DNA of 64,000 bases from Bacteroidota bacterium (GTDB lineage: Bacteria > Bacteroidota > Bacteroidia > UBA4408). This document shows positions 36,251 to 44,417 of this stretch, in pieces. Each line of letters starts with the position of its first letter. Positions within the stretch are counted from its first letter, which is position 1. Made by a program: the position numbers and the translations under genes. The DNA is taken from the NCBI GenBank assembly GCA_016718805.1, contig JADKCP010000003.1, forward strand, positions 186,001 through 250,000. The letters run 5' to 3'. The notes beneath the pieces are model-generated. The model was given only the letters and a program-made list of their open reading frames with translations. It had not been told where the DNA came from and did no database searches.

Positions 36251-36652
36251 TTAACTTATTATTTCAGAATCTTGTTTCTTGTTTTTTAGAATGCGATGCA
36301 AGATATTTTTTCCGATCGATTGTAAAAGATTAGTATGTTGTGATACCGTGTTCCCTACAACAAACTGAAGGAGGGCACCTATTCCATTTTTAATTGGATT
36401 AAGAGTGGTACCAATTATCATTCTTCTTGAAAGGTATCCCCCAAAAAGTCCGATTATGCTTCCAACTATATCATGTCGTAAATCCGGTGCTGTTGCTAAA
36501 TCATGAATTGTTGATTTAATAAGATTAACTGGTTTTACTTGTTCGTTAAGGAGTAAAAATTGTGTACGCAAACTCAGTAGTTCCAGCGATTGTTTATTCT
36601 CAAGCAATTGAATTGATTCCTTTAATAAATTACATTGATCCAATTGTTTCAT
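36251..36652 (-). CDS. Unknown protein of the CsbD/holin-like operon
   Basis: A 133-residue protein starting at the ATG at 36652, which overlaps the previous gene's stop (ATGA). The frame is open upstream to 36754 inside the holin-like gene, but that extension is not needed. Sequence: helical N-terminus (MKQLDQCNLLKESIQLLENKQ), then a short Gly-rich hydrophobic stretch near residues 65-105 (HDIVGSIIGLFGGYLSRRM ... GALLQFVVGN), and a basic tail. It may associate with the membrane. I do not recognise the family; Bacteroidota often encode such a protein beside a holin-like protein and YtxH. Confidence 0.68.
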   Translation of the reverse strand: MKQLDQCNLLKESIQLLENKQSLELLSLRTQFLLLNEQVKPVNLIKSTIHDLATAPDLRHDIVGSIIGLFGGYLSRRMIIGTTLNPIKNGIGALLQFVVGNTVSQHTNLLQSIGKNILHRILKNKKQDSEIIS

Positions 36653-36999
36653 GATTTTTGTTTTAGTATTTGACTTAAAATTGTATTTCCATAAAACCTT
36701 TTTATTAGCTTGATACACGTGAAATTTAATAAAACTGCGAGCACTACAAAACATCCTGCTATCACAAAAAAGCCATAATACGTTTTGCCTAGTTCTTCAC
36801 CTATACAAAGTGCACTGCCAATTGCCATCATTAAAATAAAAAAGGCAACAGCAATATAAATAACCATTCGTGAGAGCATACTTGATATTAGTTCAACCGA
36901 GACATCAATTGCTTTTAATTTGTAAAGTTCGAGACTGGTTTTACCAAACTGTTTTGCTTTCTCAAAAAGTTCTTCTATAGCTGTTGCTTTTGTTTCCAT
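36649..36999 (-). CDS. Phage-holin-superfamily small membrane protein
   Basis: A 116-residue protein with a charged helical N-terminus (residues 1-40, FEKAKQFGKTSLELYKLK) and two membrane helices (about 45-67 and 74-98). This is the layout of the holin-X-like family (PF07332) found in many non-phage operons. No phage genes are nearby, so a cell-envelope stress role is likelier than lysis. Translationally coupled to the next gene by a 4-bp overlap. Confidence 0.72.
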   Translation of the reverse strand: METKATAIEELFEKAKQFGKTSLELYKLKAIDVSVELISSMLSRMVIYIAVAFFILMMAIGSALCIGEELGKTYYGFFVIAGCFVVLAVLLNFTCIKLIKRFYGNTILSQILKQKS

Positions 37000-37027
37000 T
37001 ATTAATAATTTATTGTTTCAAGTAAAA

Positions 37028-37303
37028 TTATGCGGTGTGATTTACTTCTTTTTTTGCTTCTGCGTATTTTGCTTTTCCTTTCTCAACGAAAGCATCAGCT
37101 TGTGATTGTACCTGTTCAAATTTCTCAGTAACACTATTGAGCATTCCATCCAGTTTAGATTTTAAGTCATCAACCAAGTCTTCTCCTTTGTCAACAAGTT
37201 GTTTTCTTGTTTTGCTTCCTTTGTCTGGTGCGAATAGTATTCCTGCTAATGCTCCAATTGCTACTCCGGCCAAAAGGCCTACTACTACTTTTCCTGTTCT
37301 CAT
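37028..37303 (-). CDS. YtxH domain protein
   Basis: A 91-residue protein opening with a Gly/Ala-rich membrane helix (VVVGLLAGVAIGALAGILFAPDKGSKTR), the signature of the YtxH family, followed by an amphipathic charged helix (residues 40-88). YtxH proteins are general-stress proteins in Bacillus (sigma-B and sigma-H controlled). It lies 18 bp after the small membrane protein gene in the csbD operon. Confidence 0.88.
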   Translation of the reverse strand: MRTGKVVVGLLAGVAIGALAGILFAPDKGSKTRKQLVDKGEDLVDDLKSKLDGMLNSVTEKFEQVQSQADAFVEKGKAKYAEAKKEVNHTA

Positions 37304-37321
37304 GTTTATTATTTTTAATTA

Positions 37322-37480
37322 TTATTTAATTATTTTATCACCCTGTATAACTCTCAATAGAATTGCGATTACTGCAATTACAAGCAATACATGGATGATT
37401 GCACCGGTGCTATACGCGAAAAATCCAATTGCCCAAATGATGATTAGAATTACTGCTATCGTATAAAGTAAATTGCCCAT
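37322..37480 (-). CDS. Small lmo0937-like membrane protein (52 residues)
   Basis: A short frame from the ATG at 37480 to the TAA at 37322 encodes 52 residues starting MGNLLYTIAVILIIIWAIGF. It has two hydrophobic helices split by FAYSTGAIIH and ends QGDKIIK. This is the form of the lmo0937 family of small stress-associated membrane proteins (NLLYTIAVILLILWLLG ... IHILLVIAI). It sits between csbD (30 bp upstream) and ytxH (18 bp downstream) on the same strand, so it is part of the operon. Confidence 0.85.
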   Translation of the reverse strand: MGNLLYTIAVILIIIWAIGFFAYSTGAIIHVLLVIAVIAILLRVIQGDKIIK

Positions 37481-37510
37481 TTTAGTTGTTTTTAGATTGT
37501 TGTTATTTAA

Positions 37511-37711
37511 TTAAAGTGAGGCCATTAAAGCATCAAATTCTTCTTTTGTTTTTCCAATTTTAACCTGTACACGTTTTAGCATTTCATCTTTTTTACCGGT
37601 TTCGTAACGTAAATCTTCATCGTTAAGTATTTTGTATTTTTCTTTTAATTTTCCTTTCTGAACATTCCAAGTTCCTACAACAGGAGCTTTGGTATTTGTT
37701 GAATTTTTCAT
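37511..37711 (-). CDS. CsbD family stress protein (first copy)
   Basis: A 66-residue hydrophilic protein matching CsbD: GTWNVQKGKLKEKY, LNDEDLRYETGKKDEML, and KIGKTKEEFDAL. In Bacillus, CsbD is among the most strongly induced sigma-B proteins, role unknown. It is the first gene of an operon with the lmo0937-like, YtxH, holin-like, unknown and DUF1660-like genes, driven by copy 7 of the stress promoter. The second CsbD gene (39589-39774) has the same promoter type. Confidence 0.92.
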   Translation of the reverse strand: MKNSTNTKAPVVGTWNVQKGKLKEKYKILNDEDLRYETGKKDEMLKRVQVKIGKTKEEFDALMASL

Positions 37712-37749
37712 GTTTTATTAGTATTAGTTGTAACGATATTATTACAATA

Positions 37750-37812
37750 CAAAGTTGAATAAAGTACAATGCTTTAGCTTATAGAATAGCGAATTTGAAT
37801 TATATATTTCAC
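37750..37812 (-). promoter_or_regulatory. Two-box stress promoter, copy 7
   Basis: Minus strand: GTGAA (37812-37808), TATAA 3 bp later, TATAA 21 bp on, and CAACTTTG (37757-37750). Here the distance from GTGAA to the box is 50 bp. It drives the six-gene csbD operon. Confidence 0.8.
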
Positions 37813-37940
37813 AGATTATCTGTTGCTTTTGATGCTAATAAAGATGAGTATGTCACTAGAAATATTGATCAGGACTTAATAGTCCTATTCGCCCAAGCAG
37901 TTTAAAAATATGCAACTGCATGAGAGAATAGGTAGGAAAA

Positions 37941-38792
37941 TTAATTGGACCCAATGTTGCCTAATGCGAGTATATTGGAGATGTTTGCAGCATCATATAC
38001 TGTTATAAATCCGTCGTATACGAGCCAGTTTTCATAGCTTATTGCAGAACCATCATTTAAGGTTCTTACATTTGTGATACTTTTTCTAGTAATTCCATCT
38101 ACTGGATTCAAAGATCTACGGTTTACTGGATTACCAATAGTTGCAACCGAACCAAGATTAATATGCGTTGGATAAAAGCCGGTAGGTAAAGTACCACCTG
38201 AAGACATATCTACAGTCACTAGGCTTGTTCCATTTTTACGTTTTTCAAATCTTACATTTCCTGTAATTCCAGAACTTGAATCGGCAAGAATTAAATAGGA
38301 TTTGTTTGCTCCTGTTAAAGCATTTCCACCAATGTCGGCTTGAGCAACTATAGTCCCAATTTGCAAATCACTCAAGTGAACATTCACATAACCATTAATA
38401 TTGCTTAGTGTTGCATAAGATACTACAAGTGTTGTACTACTATTTCCTAAAGTATCAACATCGTTTAAAGTATAAAGTATTGCTCCTGTTTCAAGCGCCG
38501 TATTCATGTGAATATGCGCGGGATGCATTCCTTGTGATGCGCCGTCTAGATGTATTGATACTACAGATTCGCTGCTACCTGGACTTTTTTCAGCAATTGT
38601 AATAGTACCCGAAACTCCAACAACATCCTTTACTTTCATAGCGTAGGTTGTTTTTTGAATTTCTGCTGGTACCGGATCAGGCTGTGGTTCTTCTTCTTCT
38701 TTATCTTTCTTGCACCCTGCCATGGATAAGGATAAAATCGCAACGAATGCAGCAAATCTTAAAACTGTATTTTTTATTCGGTTAATTTTCAT
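37941..38792 (-). CDS. CHRD domain lipoprotein
   Basis: A 283-residue lipoprotein with lipobox LSMAGC (Cys at residue 27) and an acidic linker. The CHRD domain follows (about residues 50-165): HPAHIHMNTALETGAILYTL and INGYVNVHLSD are its hallmark segments, here with the second His in HLSDLQ. A second, weaker copy with YPTHINLG occupies residues 170-283. CHRD domains are beta structures named after chordin; the bacterial role is unknown, and a metal site from the histidines is possible. Envelope-anchored. Driven by copy 8 of the shared promoter. Confidence 0.85.
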   Translation of the reverse strand: MKINRIKNTVLRFAAFVAILSLSMAGCKKDKEEEEPQPDPVPAEIQKTTYAMKVKDVVGVSGTITIAEKSPGSSESVVSIHLDGASQGMHPAHIHMNTALETGAILYTLNDVDTLGNSSTTLVVSYATLSNINGYVNVHLSDLQIGTIVAQADIGGNALTGANKSYLILADSSSGITGNVRFEKRKNGTSLVTVDMSSGGTLPTGFYPTHINLGSVATIGNPVNRRSLNPVDGITRKSITNVRTLNDGSAISYENWLVYDGFITVYDAANISNILALGNIGSN

Positions 38793-38830
38793 TTTTAATT
38801 GTTTTAGTTTGTAACAAAATTATTACCCGA

Positions 38831-38894
38831 CAAAGGTGCTACTGCTTTTGGCTGCTGTTCTTATACAACTTTTAAAATTAGTTGTACAATTCAC
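38831..38894 (-). promoter_or_regulatory. Two-box stress promoter, copy 8
   Basis: Minus strand: GTGAA (38894-38890), TACAA 3 bp later, TATAA 21 bp on, and CACCTTTG (38838-38831), 51 bp after GTGAA. A second perfect -7 box TAATTTTG lies downstream at 38821-38814 and may be an alternative start. Confidence 0.8.
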
Positions 38895-38902
38895 GCCTAC
38901 TT

Positions 38903-39484
38903 TTATAATTTAAAGGAGAAACCAGCATTTACCATACTCTTGCCCATTCCTGCTTCTGCATTCAATGCAAATTTTGGGGATATGTAATAACGAATTCCGG
39001 CATGTAAGCCACCAAACAATAATGGAACAACGCGTGTTGAATTGGTATAATAAGTAAATGCAACACCACTTCCTATATTAATTCCTGCATATATATCTGT
39101 TTTGTCAGCATGTAAGTTTTTTTTACTGTTATCGGCAATCAATTGATAAAAATGGAAATTTGAAACAAGTCCAACTGGAATATTTAGCTCGCCATTGTAA
39201 TTATTTGACAATCCTCCTCTTCCTCCAACGCCAACTAAAAATCCTAAGCCAACGTACTTATGAATTCCGAATTCTCCTTGAAAAATAAATTGTTCTGTTA
39301 GTAATTTATATCCTCTACGACTATCATTTTTAGTATAATAGTAATCGTCGAGGTGATAAAATTGTGAAAGGCTTACACCAATTGTTAAAACAGATGAGCT
39401 TTTGTCCCAAGCCTGTGCTTGTGTATTGTTCGTTAATAGTGCGAGTGTGGTTATTAGCAGTATATATGTGATTATTTTTTTCAT
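38903..39484 (-). CDS. Small outer-membrane beta-barrel protein
   Basis: A 193-residue protein with signal peptide (residues 1-23, ending NTQAQ) and alternating strands with aromatic girdles (YVGLGFLVGVGGRGG, IGSGVAFTYYTN, LFGGLHAGIRYYISPKFALNAEAGMG), ending NAGFSFKL. This fits an eight-strand porin-like or OmpX-like barrel. No ligand can be named. It lies 104 bp downstream of the second csbD gene, with a palindromic hairpin between, so it may be expressed by read-through from promoter copy 9. Confidence 0.8.
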   Translation of the reverse strand: MKKIITYILLITTLALLTNNTQAQAWDKSSSVLTIGVSLSQFYHLDDYYYTKNDSRRGYKLLTEQFIFQGEFGIHKYVGLGFLVGVGGRGGLSNNYNGELNIPVGLVSNFHFYQLIADNSKKNLHADKTDIYAGINIGSGVAFTYYTNSTRVVPLLFGGLHAGIRYYISPKFALNAEAGMGKSMVNAGFSFKL

Positions 39485-39534
39485 GTGTATTTTTTAAATG
39501 GTTTAAAGAGGTTGAACCTAGTATTTGAAATGAA

Positions 39535-39570
39535 AATTCTACCCATCTATAGCTATAGATGGGTAGAATT
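39535..39570 (-). terminator. Perfect 36-bp palindrome, partial terminator after csbD
   Basis: Positions 39535-39570 are a perfect inverted repeat with no unpaired loop beyond the central AGCT, 18 bp past the csbD stop. The T run next to it is short (TTTTC), so it may attenuate rather than stop transcription into the barrel gene, or protect the csbD mRNA 3' end. Confidence 0.65.
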
Positions 39571-39588
39571 ATTTAGCATTATCGAAAT

Positions 39589-39774
39589 TTACAATGCACT
39601 AAAGATTTTTTGCAGTTCTTCTTTCGACTTGCCTAACTTGACTTGCAACCTGCCCAACATTTCTTCCTTTTTACCTTCTTCAAACATTAAATCATTGTCG
39701 GTTAATGTTGCAAATTTTTGCATTAGTTTCCCTTTTTGTTCGTTCCAGTTACCTTTTAATTCAGTTGTGTTCAT
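39589..39774 (-). CDS. CsbD family stress protein (second copy)
   Basis: A 61-residue CsbD protein closer to the family consensus than the first copy: ELKGNWNEQKGKLMQKF, LTDNDLMFEEGKKEEMLGRLQ, and KLGKSKEELQKI. Cytosolic, role unknown, general-stress marker in Bacillus. It carries copy 9 of the stress promoter, the one with both half-sites complete. A perfect palindrome follows the stop. Confidence 0.93.
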   Translation of the reverse strand: MNTTELKGNWNEQKGKLMQKFATLTDNDLMFEEGKKEEMLGRLQVKLGKSKEELQKIFSAL

Positions 39775-39812
39775 TGTTATATTATTTATAATGTGAATAA
39801 ATTTTCACTGAA

Positions 39813-39876
39813 CAAAAGTGAAGGTATCATTGAATTATTTCATTATACAATTCACCTTATAAATTACACATTTCAC
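39813..39876 (-). promoter_or_regulatory. Two-box stress promoter, copy 9 (complete direct repeat)
   Basis: Minus strand: distal half-site GTGAA-N3-TGTAA (GTGAA at 39876-39872) and proximal half-site GTGAA-N3-TATAA (GTGAA at 39855-39851), offset by exactly 21 bp. CACTTTTG (39820-39813) follows, 51 bp after the distal GTGAA. This copy shows the operator is a direct repeat. Confidence 0.85.
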
Positions 39877-39905
39877 AGCTATTCAAATAAGTTTTTGAAA
39901 TTTAA

Positions 39906-40838
39906 TCAGGGTTCTAGTTCGATTTTCTGTTTAAGAATTTGAACAGAATAGGAATTAGGAATAATTTTTTTGCCATGAGTTAGCGCATAAACTTTAGTGA
40001 ATTCAGCTCCAAAATAGAGTATAATAGCAGAGTAGTAAACCCAAACCAATATTAAAATTACCGAACCTGCAGCACCGTATACCGAGGCAATTGCACTGCT
40101 TCCCAAGTATGCACCAATTGCAAATTTTCCTATCATAAATAAAAATGCAGTAAATGATGCACCAATAATGCAATCGCGTAATGCTATTTTTCCATCCGGT
40201 AGTGATTTAAAAATTACTGTAAACAATAGTGTAATAATCATGAAAACAACCAACAGATTTAAACCATAAAATAGGTAAATGCTATCTTGTGGAAATCGAG
40301 TTGTTAAGCGGTTATTCATTACATCCATTAATGAATTTACTATTAAACCAACCATCAATAGGAATCCAACAGAACCTATCATTGAAAACGACATTAAACG
40401 ATTTTTTATGAATTTGAGAAACCCTCTTTTAGGTTTTGCTTTTATGCTCCAAATAAAGTTAAGCGAGTCTTGTATTTCTGCAAAGACACCGGAAGCACCA
40501 ATAAGTAAAATAATTAATCCTATTGTTGTAACAAAAGTGTTACTGTTTGACAGTTTTACATTTTTAATAGTTTCTTGTATTTGCACTGCGGCTTCGTTTC
40601 CTACCAAACCATTTATTTGACCAAAAATTTCACCACGAACAGCTTCTGCTCCAAAAAAGAAACCACATAAGCTAATGATGATAATAAGGAGCGGAGGGAG
40701 CGAAAATATTGTATAATAGGATAAGGATGCACTTAGCTTTAACCCATTGTCATCAACAAATTCACTAAAGGTTTCTTTAATTAAATAGTATAACTTACGA
40801 ATTATTGATTTGATTTTCAGACTAAATGTTTTAAACAT
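39906..40838 (-). CDS. YihY/BrkB family inner-membrane protein
   Basis: A 310-residue polytopic protein of the YihY/BrkB family, six membrane helices. It opens with the family's KLSASLSYYTIFSLPPLLII, then GLIILLIGASGVFAEIQDSLNFIW, GFLLMVGLIVNSLMD, DCIIGASFTAFLFMIGKFAIGAYLG and GAAGSVILILVWVYYSAIILYFGAEF. Once misnamed ribonuclease BN. Function is not settled; proposed roles are in envelope or lipid transport. None of the shared promoter boxes is seen directly upstream. Confidence 0.92.
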   Translation of the reverse strand: MFKTFSLKIKSIIRKLYYLIKETFSEFVDDNGLKLSASLSYYTIFSLPPLLIIIISLCGFFFGAEAVRGEIFGQINGLVGNEAAVQIQETIKNVKLSNSNTFVTTIGLIILLIGASGVFAEIQDSLNFIWSIKAKPKRGFLKFIKNRLMSFSMIGSVGFLLMVGLIVNSLMDVMNNRLTTRFPQDSIYLFYGLNLLVVFMIITLLFTVIFKSLPDGKIALRDCIIGASFTAFLFMIGKFAIGAYLGSSAIASVYGAAGSVILILVWVYYSAIILYFGAEFTKVYALTHGKKIIPNSYSVQILKQKIELEP

Positions 40839-40902
40839 ATTTTTAATTTTAATAATGCGTTACAAACATCTATTTTAAATAAAGCCTGCGATTAGTTGAT
40901 GT

Positions 40903-42483
40903 TTATTGATATCCATTGATAGAAGGTTTCCCAATTTCAAAATCACGGTATCCAAAATCACTGCTTTTAAATGAATTTACTTTAAATACATCTTGCTTAT
41001 ATCCTGGAATTGAAGGGTAATAGGAAACTGAAAATTGAAAAGTATTAAAAACCAAATTGTCGTTTTTTATCAACATTCCTATTCCTATTTGAGAGTAAAT
41101 TTTGCTTCGTTTAAATCCTGTTTTTGCATCACTCAGCATTCCAACTGAGTAGATTAAGTAAGGACCAAATCTAAAACCAATTACATTCCAAGGTGCATAC
41201 GATTGTGTTTGGAGTTTCAATAATAAACGATTAGTTCCCAACAAGTCCGAACTGTTGAATCCATCAATTCCATTACCATCATTAATATTCAATCCTTCCG
41301 TGCTGGTTCTGTTTATTCCAAAAGTCAATTGGGGTTTTGCAAATTCACGAAATCTCCATTTTCCTATTTCTAGCAAATGGGTAAAATAAACAATGCTTAT
41401 TGATAAAATTCCTTGCTCGGCTTTTAAAGCACGCAGGTAGGTACTATACTCGTAATTCGAACTCATGTATCCCCATGAGAAAAAATTTCCGAATGATATT
41501 CGGCCACTTAAATAAGTTCTACCGGTTTTGTTTTTTTCCTGGTAACCCAAAGTTAAAGCATATACTTTTCCAACAGGCACATCCTCAGGTATACCATAGT
41601 TGAAAATAAACTTGTCTTGCACATATTTACGCGTTGAAATACCGGCACTAGCAAGGTAAATATTTTCGGGGCGATAAGCATGTGAAAGGTCATATATTTC
41701 TTCCGGTTTTTCAGCATATTTAGTTCGAATAAAATGTAGTGCCGATATAAAATTGGTTGAACGATTATTTTCAGTATTCCCTTTAAATAATTGCATCGAA
41801 TTTCCTACCCAATAATCTTGAGTATATGTTTTGAAACGTTGTGGGATGTAGGAAGTATCACTCACTAGAATTGAATCGTATTGAATATCTTGAGTAATTA
41901 TTCCACCACCGGCCCATTTGGCAAAAGGCGAGAAAAAGGAACGATCTATTGCGAAGCTCGTTATTTTATGATTGTATTCATCAGTGCCATAATGTAGTGC
42001 GGTACTGATGTAAGTATTTTTGATGTTCGGAATGTAATAATCAGTATAAAACGCATCTACACCGGTTCGATGGTGCCAGGTATAATTATTTTGAGATTCA
42101 TGGCCCCAACCTAAAAAATTTCGTTCCGATAATTTTACAACAACACGACTTGGAGAAGCTCCAATTTTAGGTGTTATACTCCATTTGTCGAGTTCGCGAA
42201 TAAAAATATCCACCGAGTCTGAGTTTTTTGATGCGGCAACCGAGTAAAAGGAAACATCGCGAACATAGCTCTGCTTGCGTACAAGCCTTTCCGATTCTTT
42301 TACTAGTAATGAGTCGTACAATTGGTTTTTATGTATCAATAGTAAATTACGAATAGTATTCCTTTGTGTTTTAATGTGGGAAGCATTTCCACCTTTAAGA
42401 AAAAAATTTTGCTTCACCTGTATTGTGTCAGCTATTGAATAGCCAAATGGATCTAGAGTTTCAATATGGATATTTCGAATCAC
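40903..42483 (-). pseudogene. BamA/Omp85-like outer-membrane protein, C-terminal part (frameshifted)
   Basis: 526 residues from a GTG: a POTRA-like domain (residues 1-95, VIRNIHIETLDPFGY ... ESERLVRKQSYVRDV ... VDIFIRELDKWSI), then a 16-strand-type barrel (RNFLGWGHESQNNYTWHHR to the end). The frame continues upstream of the GTG without a start as S-FEGK-VIRNI, which is the natural lead-in, so the start has been lost. The missing N-terminus is coded by 42491-42766 in another frame, with a short bridge (FHTFDSKAYEA) in the third frame. Two single-base changes within about 60 bp, at a T run (42493-42495) and an A-rich tract (42529-42551), explain all of it. Whether this is true decay or sequence error cannot be told from one sequence. 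Confidence 0.72.
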
Positions 42484-42490
42484 TTTTCCT

Positions 42491-42766
42491 TCAAAGCTTC
42501 ATAGGCTTTTGAATCAAATGTGTGAAACTTTTCTTTTTAATTTTTTTTTTAGGTTCCTCACTTGTTATTGGTCTAAAGATTAGTCGATAAAAAAATTTAA
42601 TCAATTTGTTTCGTCGCGAATACGATTCAATGTTCGTATATAACTTTGTCGAATCTTGATTTACTTCAATTGGTAAAGCTTGTGAAGGTATATACCAAAG
42701 AAAAGTGTTTATAAGTAGAATCAACTTCAACCACCGGTATGCCCCTTTTATTTTTAGTTTGTGCAT
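42491..42766 (-). pseudogene. N-terminal part of the BamA-like protein (frameshifted)
   Basis: 91 residues with a signal-like helix (residues 12-31, LKLILLINTFLWYIPSQA), an acidic NQDSTKLYTNIESYSRRNK segment and a basic tail EEPKKKIKKK. This is the usual N-terminus of the Bacteroidota outer-membrane protein whose POTRA and barrel start at 42483. After the lysine run the frame yields unlike residues and a stop. The joined gene would span 40903-42766, about 620 residues. Confidence 0.65.
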
Positions 42767-42902
42767 GTGTACTATAAATAAATTAAGTGGAAGTACTCTA
42801 TATGTTATAAATTAAAACATAGCGGATAGTTCAGTACTTGTTACAATGCATGTATTGATTAAAATTGATTCCATATAAGATTTACTTTTATATCCGAGTG
42901 AA

Positions 42903-43283
42903 TTATTTTCTTTGCTCTTCTTTCTTTTTATCTGCATCCTTTGCTTTGTTTTTAAAGTAGCCTTTAAAGAGTATGTTGTGTTTTGCAGCCTCCATATTTT
43001 CATCAAGACCTTTAGTACTTTTTTTCAAATTGTTCATTGTTTGATTCAGATTTTCGTCCATAGTCGAATCTTGAATTAATTTGCCCAATGTTCCTTTTCC
43101 ACTGTTTACTTTCACCATTATTTCAGCAAGTTGTTGCGAAATTATTTCTGCATTTCCGGCAGTAATTTGTAAACTTTCCATAATGGCATCAGTTTCTACC
43201 GGTTCACCTGAGTCAAGTTGCTGACCTTCTTTTGCCAGTGCAGAACTTGCATTGCCTTGAGTAATCACTAGCAAACGGTCCAA
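42903..43283 (-). pseudogene. mlaD: MlaD family lipid-binding protein, C-terminal part (frameshifted)
   Basis: Codes the end of an MCE/MlaD protein: DRLLVITQGNASSALAKEG, helical segments (ESLQITAGNAEIISQQLAEIM, VNSGKGTLGKLIQD) and a charged tail. The segment continues the MCE domain of 43280-43603 in a shifted frame: EGLIG is followed by DRLLVIT only if the frame changes at about 43275-43284 (loss of two bases or gain of one). Full MlaD proteins bind lipid in the periplasm and pass it to or from MlaEF. Stop at 42903. Confidence 0.72.
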
Positions 43284-43603
43284 TTAATCCTTCAGAACCA
43301 ATTTTTACTTTGCAATCTTCTTTAATAAATTTTTGCACTTCTTTGCGGATAAGCATTTCAACACGAACCATTGAATCGTTGATGATACTAATGTCATCTA
43401 CTGTACCAACATTAATTCCCGAAAAGCGAATCGTATTACCAACTTGTAAGCCGCTAACATTATAGAATGTAGAATTTAACCTAAACACCGGATTAAATAA
43501 GTTTTTGCTTGCCAATTATGAATATGGCTAAAACAAAAAGTGTTATGCCTCCGGCAATGAACATTCCCAATCGTGCTTTAAATTTTTGTGTTGGTGCTTC
43601 CAT
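43276..43603 (-). pseudogene. mlaD: MlaD N-terminal part: membrane anchor and MCE domain (frameshifted)
   Basis: From ATG 43603 the protein reads MEAPTQKFKARLGMF and one membrane helix (IAGGITLFVLAIFIIGKQ), the normal MlaD anchor, then stops early in that frame. The MCE domain continues in a shifted frame at the five-T run 43502-43506: NLFNPVFRLNSTFYNVSGLQVG, RFSGINVGTVDDI, then KVKIGSEGLIG. A shift there and another near 43280 would restore one protein of about 230 residues (42903-43603). The gene lies 29 bp after mlaF in the Mla operon. Confidence 0.72.
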
Positions 43604-43632
43604 GCATTTTTGACCGGTTGTCACCGGATTTA

Positions 43633-44136
43633 TTAGTTAAAAAATGAGTGTATTAAGCTATCTTCAGAATTTTGAAATTCTTCTTTTTTTCCTTCCTTGT
43701 AAACAGCACCGTCATTCAACATAATAATTCGGTTGGCTGTTGTAAGTGCACATTTTATGTCGTGTGTAATAATAATGGATGCAGTTTTGTATTTTTTTTG
43801 AACTTCTAGAATTAATGCACTAATTTCATTCGAAGTAACCGGATCAAGTCCGGTAGTTGGCTCGTCATACAATATAATCGATGGATCAACAACAATTGTT
43901 CGTGCCAAACTAATACGTTTTCGCATTCCTCCAGAAAGTTGTGAAGGCATTTTCTCCAAGGCTTCTGATAATCCAACATTTTCGAGAACTTCCTTAACCT
44001 TGTCTTCGATTTCTTTTTCGCTCAGCTCTTTCCGAATTCTTCGTAATGGGAATTCCAAATTTTGACGTACCGTCATCGAATCATACAAGGCCCCACTTTG
44101 AAAAAGGAATCCAATTTTTTTTCGAAGGTTTACCAA
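43633..44136 (-). pseudogene. mlaF: MlaF-type ABC ATPase, C-terminal part (frameshifted)
   Basis: 167 residues: Q-loop region KKIGFLFQSGALYDSMTV, the ABC signature LSGGMRKRISLARTI, Walker B IILYDEPTTGLDPVTSNEI and the switch SIIITHDIKCA. These are typical of the Mla-type ATPase that powers phospholipid transport. The Walker A half is in 44130-44417. One missing A in the run at 44145-44148 would join them as THLKSDELVNLRKKIGF. All catalytic motifs survive in the two halves. Confidence 0.8.
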
Positions 44137-44417
44137 CTCATCGCTTTTAAATGGGTAACATCTTTTTCAAATACCTTAATTGTTCCTGTATCAACCGGCA
44201 ATAGGTTTACAATGCATTTAATGAGCACAGATTTTCCACTTCCAGATTTTCCAAGCACAACTAAATTCTCGTTAGGGAACAGTTGTAGACTAATATTTTT
44301 TAATACTTCTTGTGTCCCAAACGACTTTTTCAAGTCCTTAATTTCTATCACTGAGGTTTTGTGATCACTACCAACATTGGTTGAGGGCGATATTTCTGAT
44401 TTCTCGTCGTTCATCAT
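44130..44417 (-). pseudogene. mlaF: MlaF-type ABC ATPase, N-terminal part (frameshifted)
   Basis: 95 residues: IEIKDLKKSFGTQEVLKNIS and Walker A VVLGKSGSGKSVLIKC. The frame ends VTHLKAMSW and stop, where the family expects THLKSDELVNLRKK, present in the next frame. The ATG overlaps the mlaE stop (ATGA). The whole gene would be 43633-44417, about 260 residues, a normal length. Confidence 0.8.

Noticed and set aside
36024..36999. Holin-like plus DUF1660-like genes as a prophage remnant
   Set aside because: No integrase, terminase, capsid or tail gene is near, and the genes lie in a CsbD/YtxH operon with a stress promoter. These families are common outside phages.
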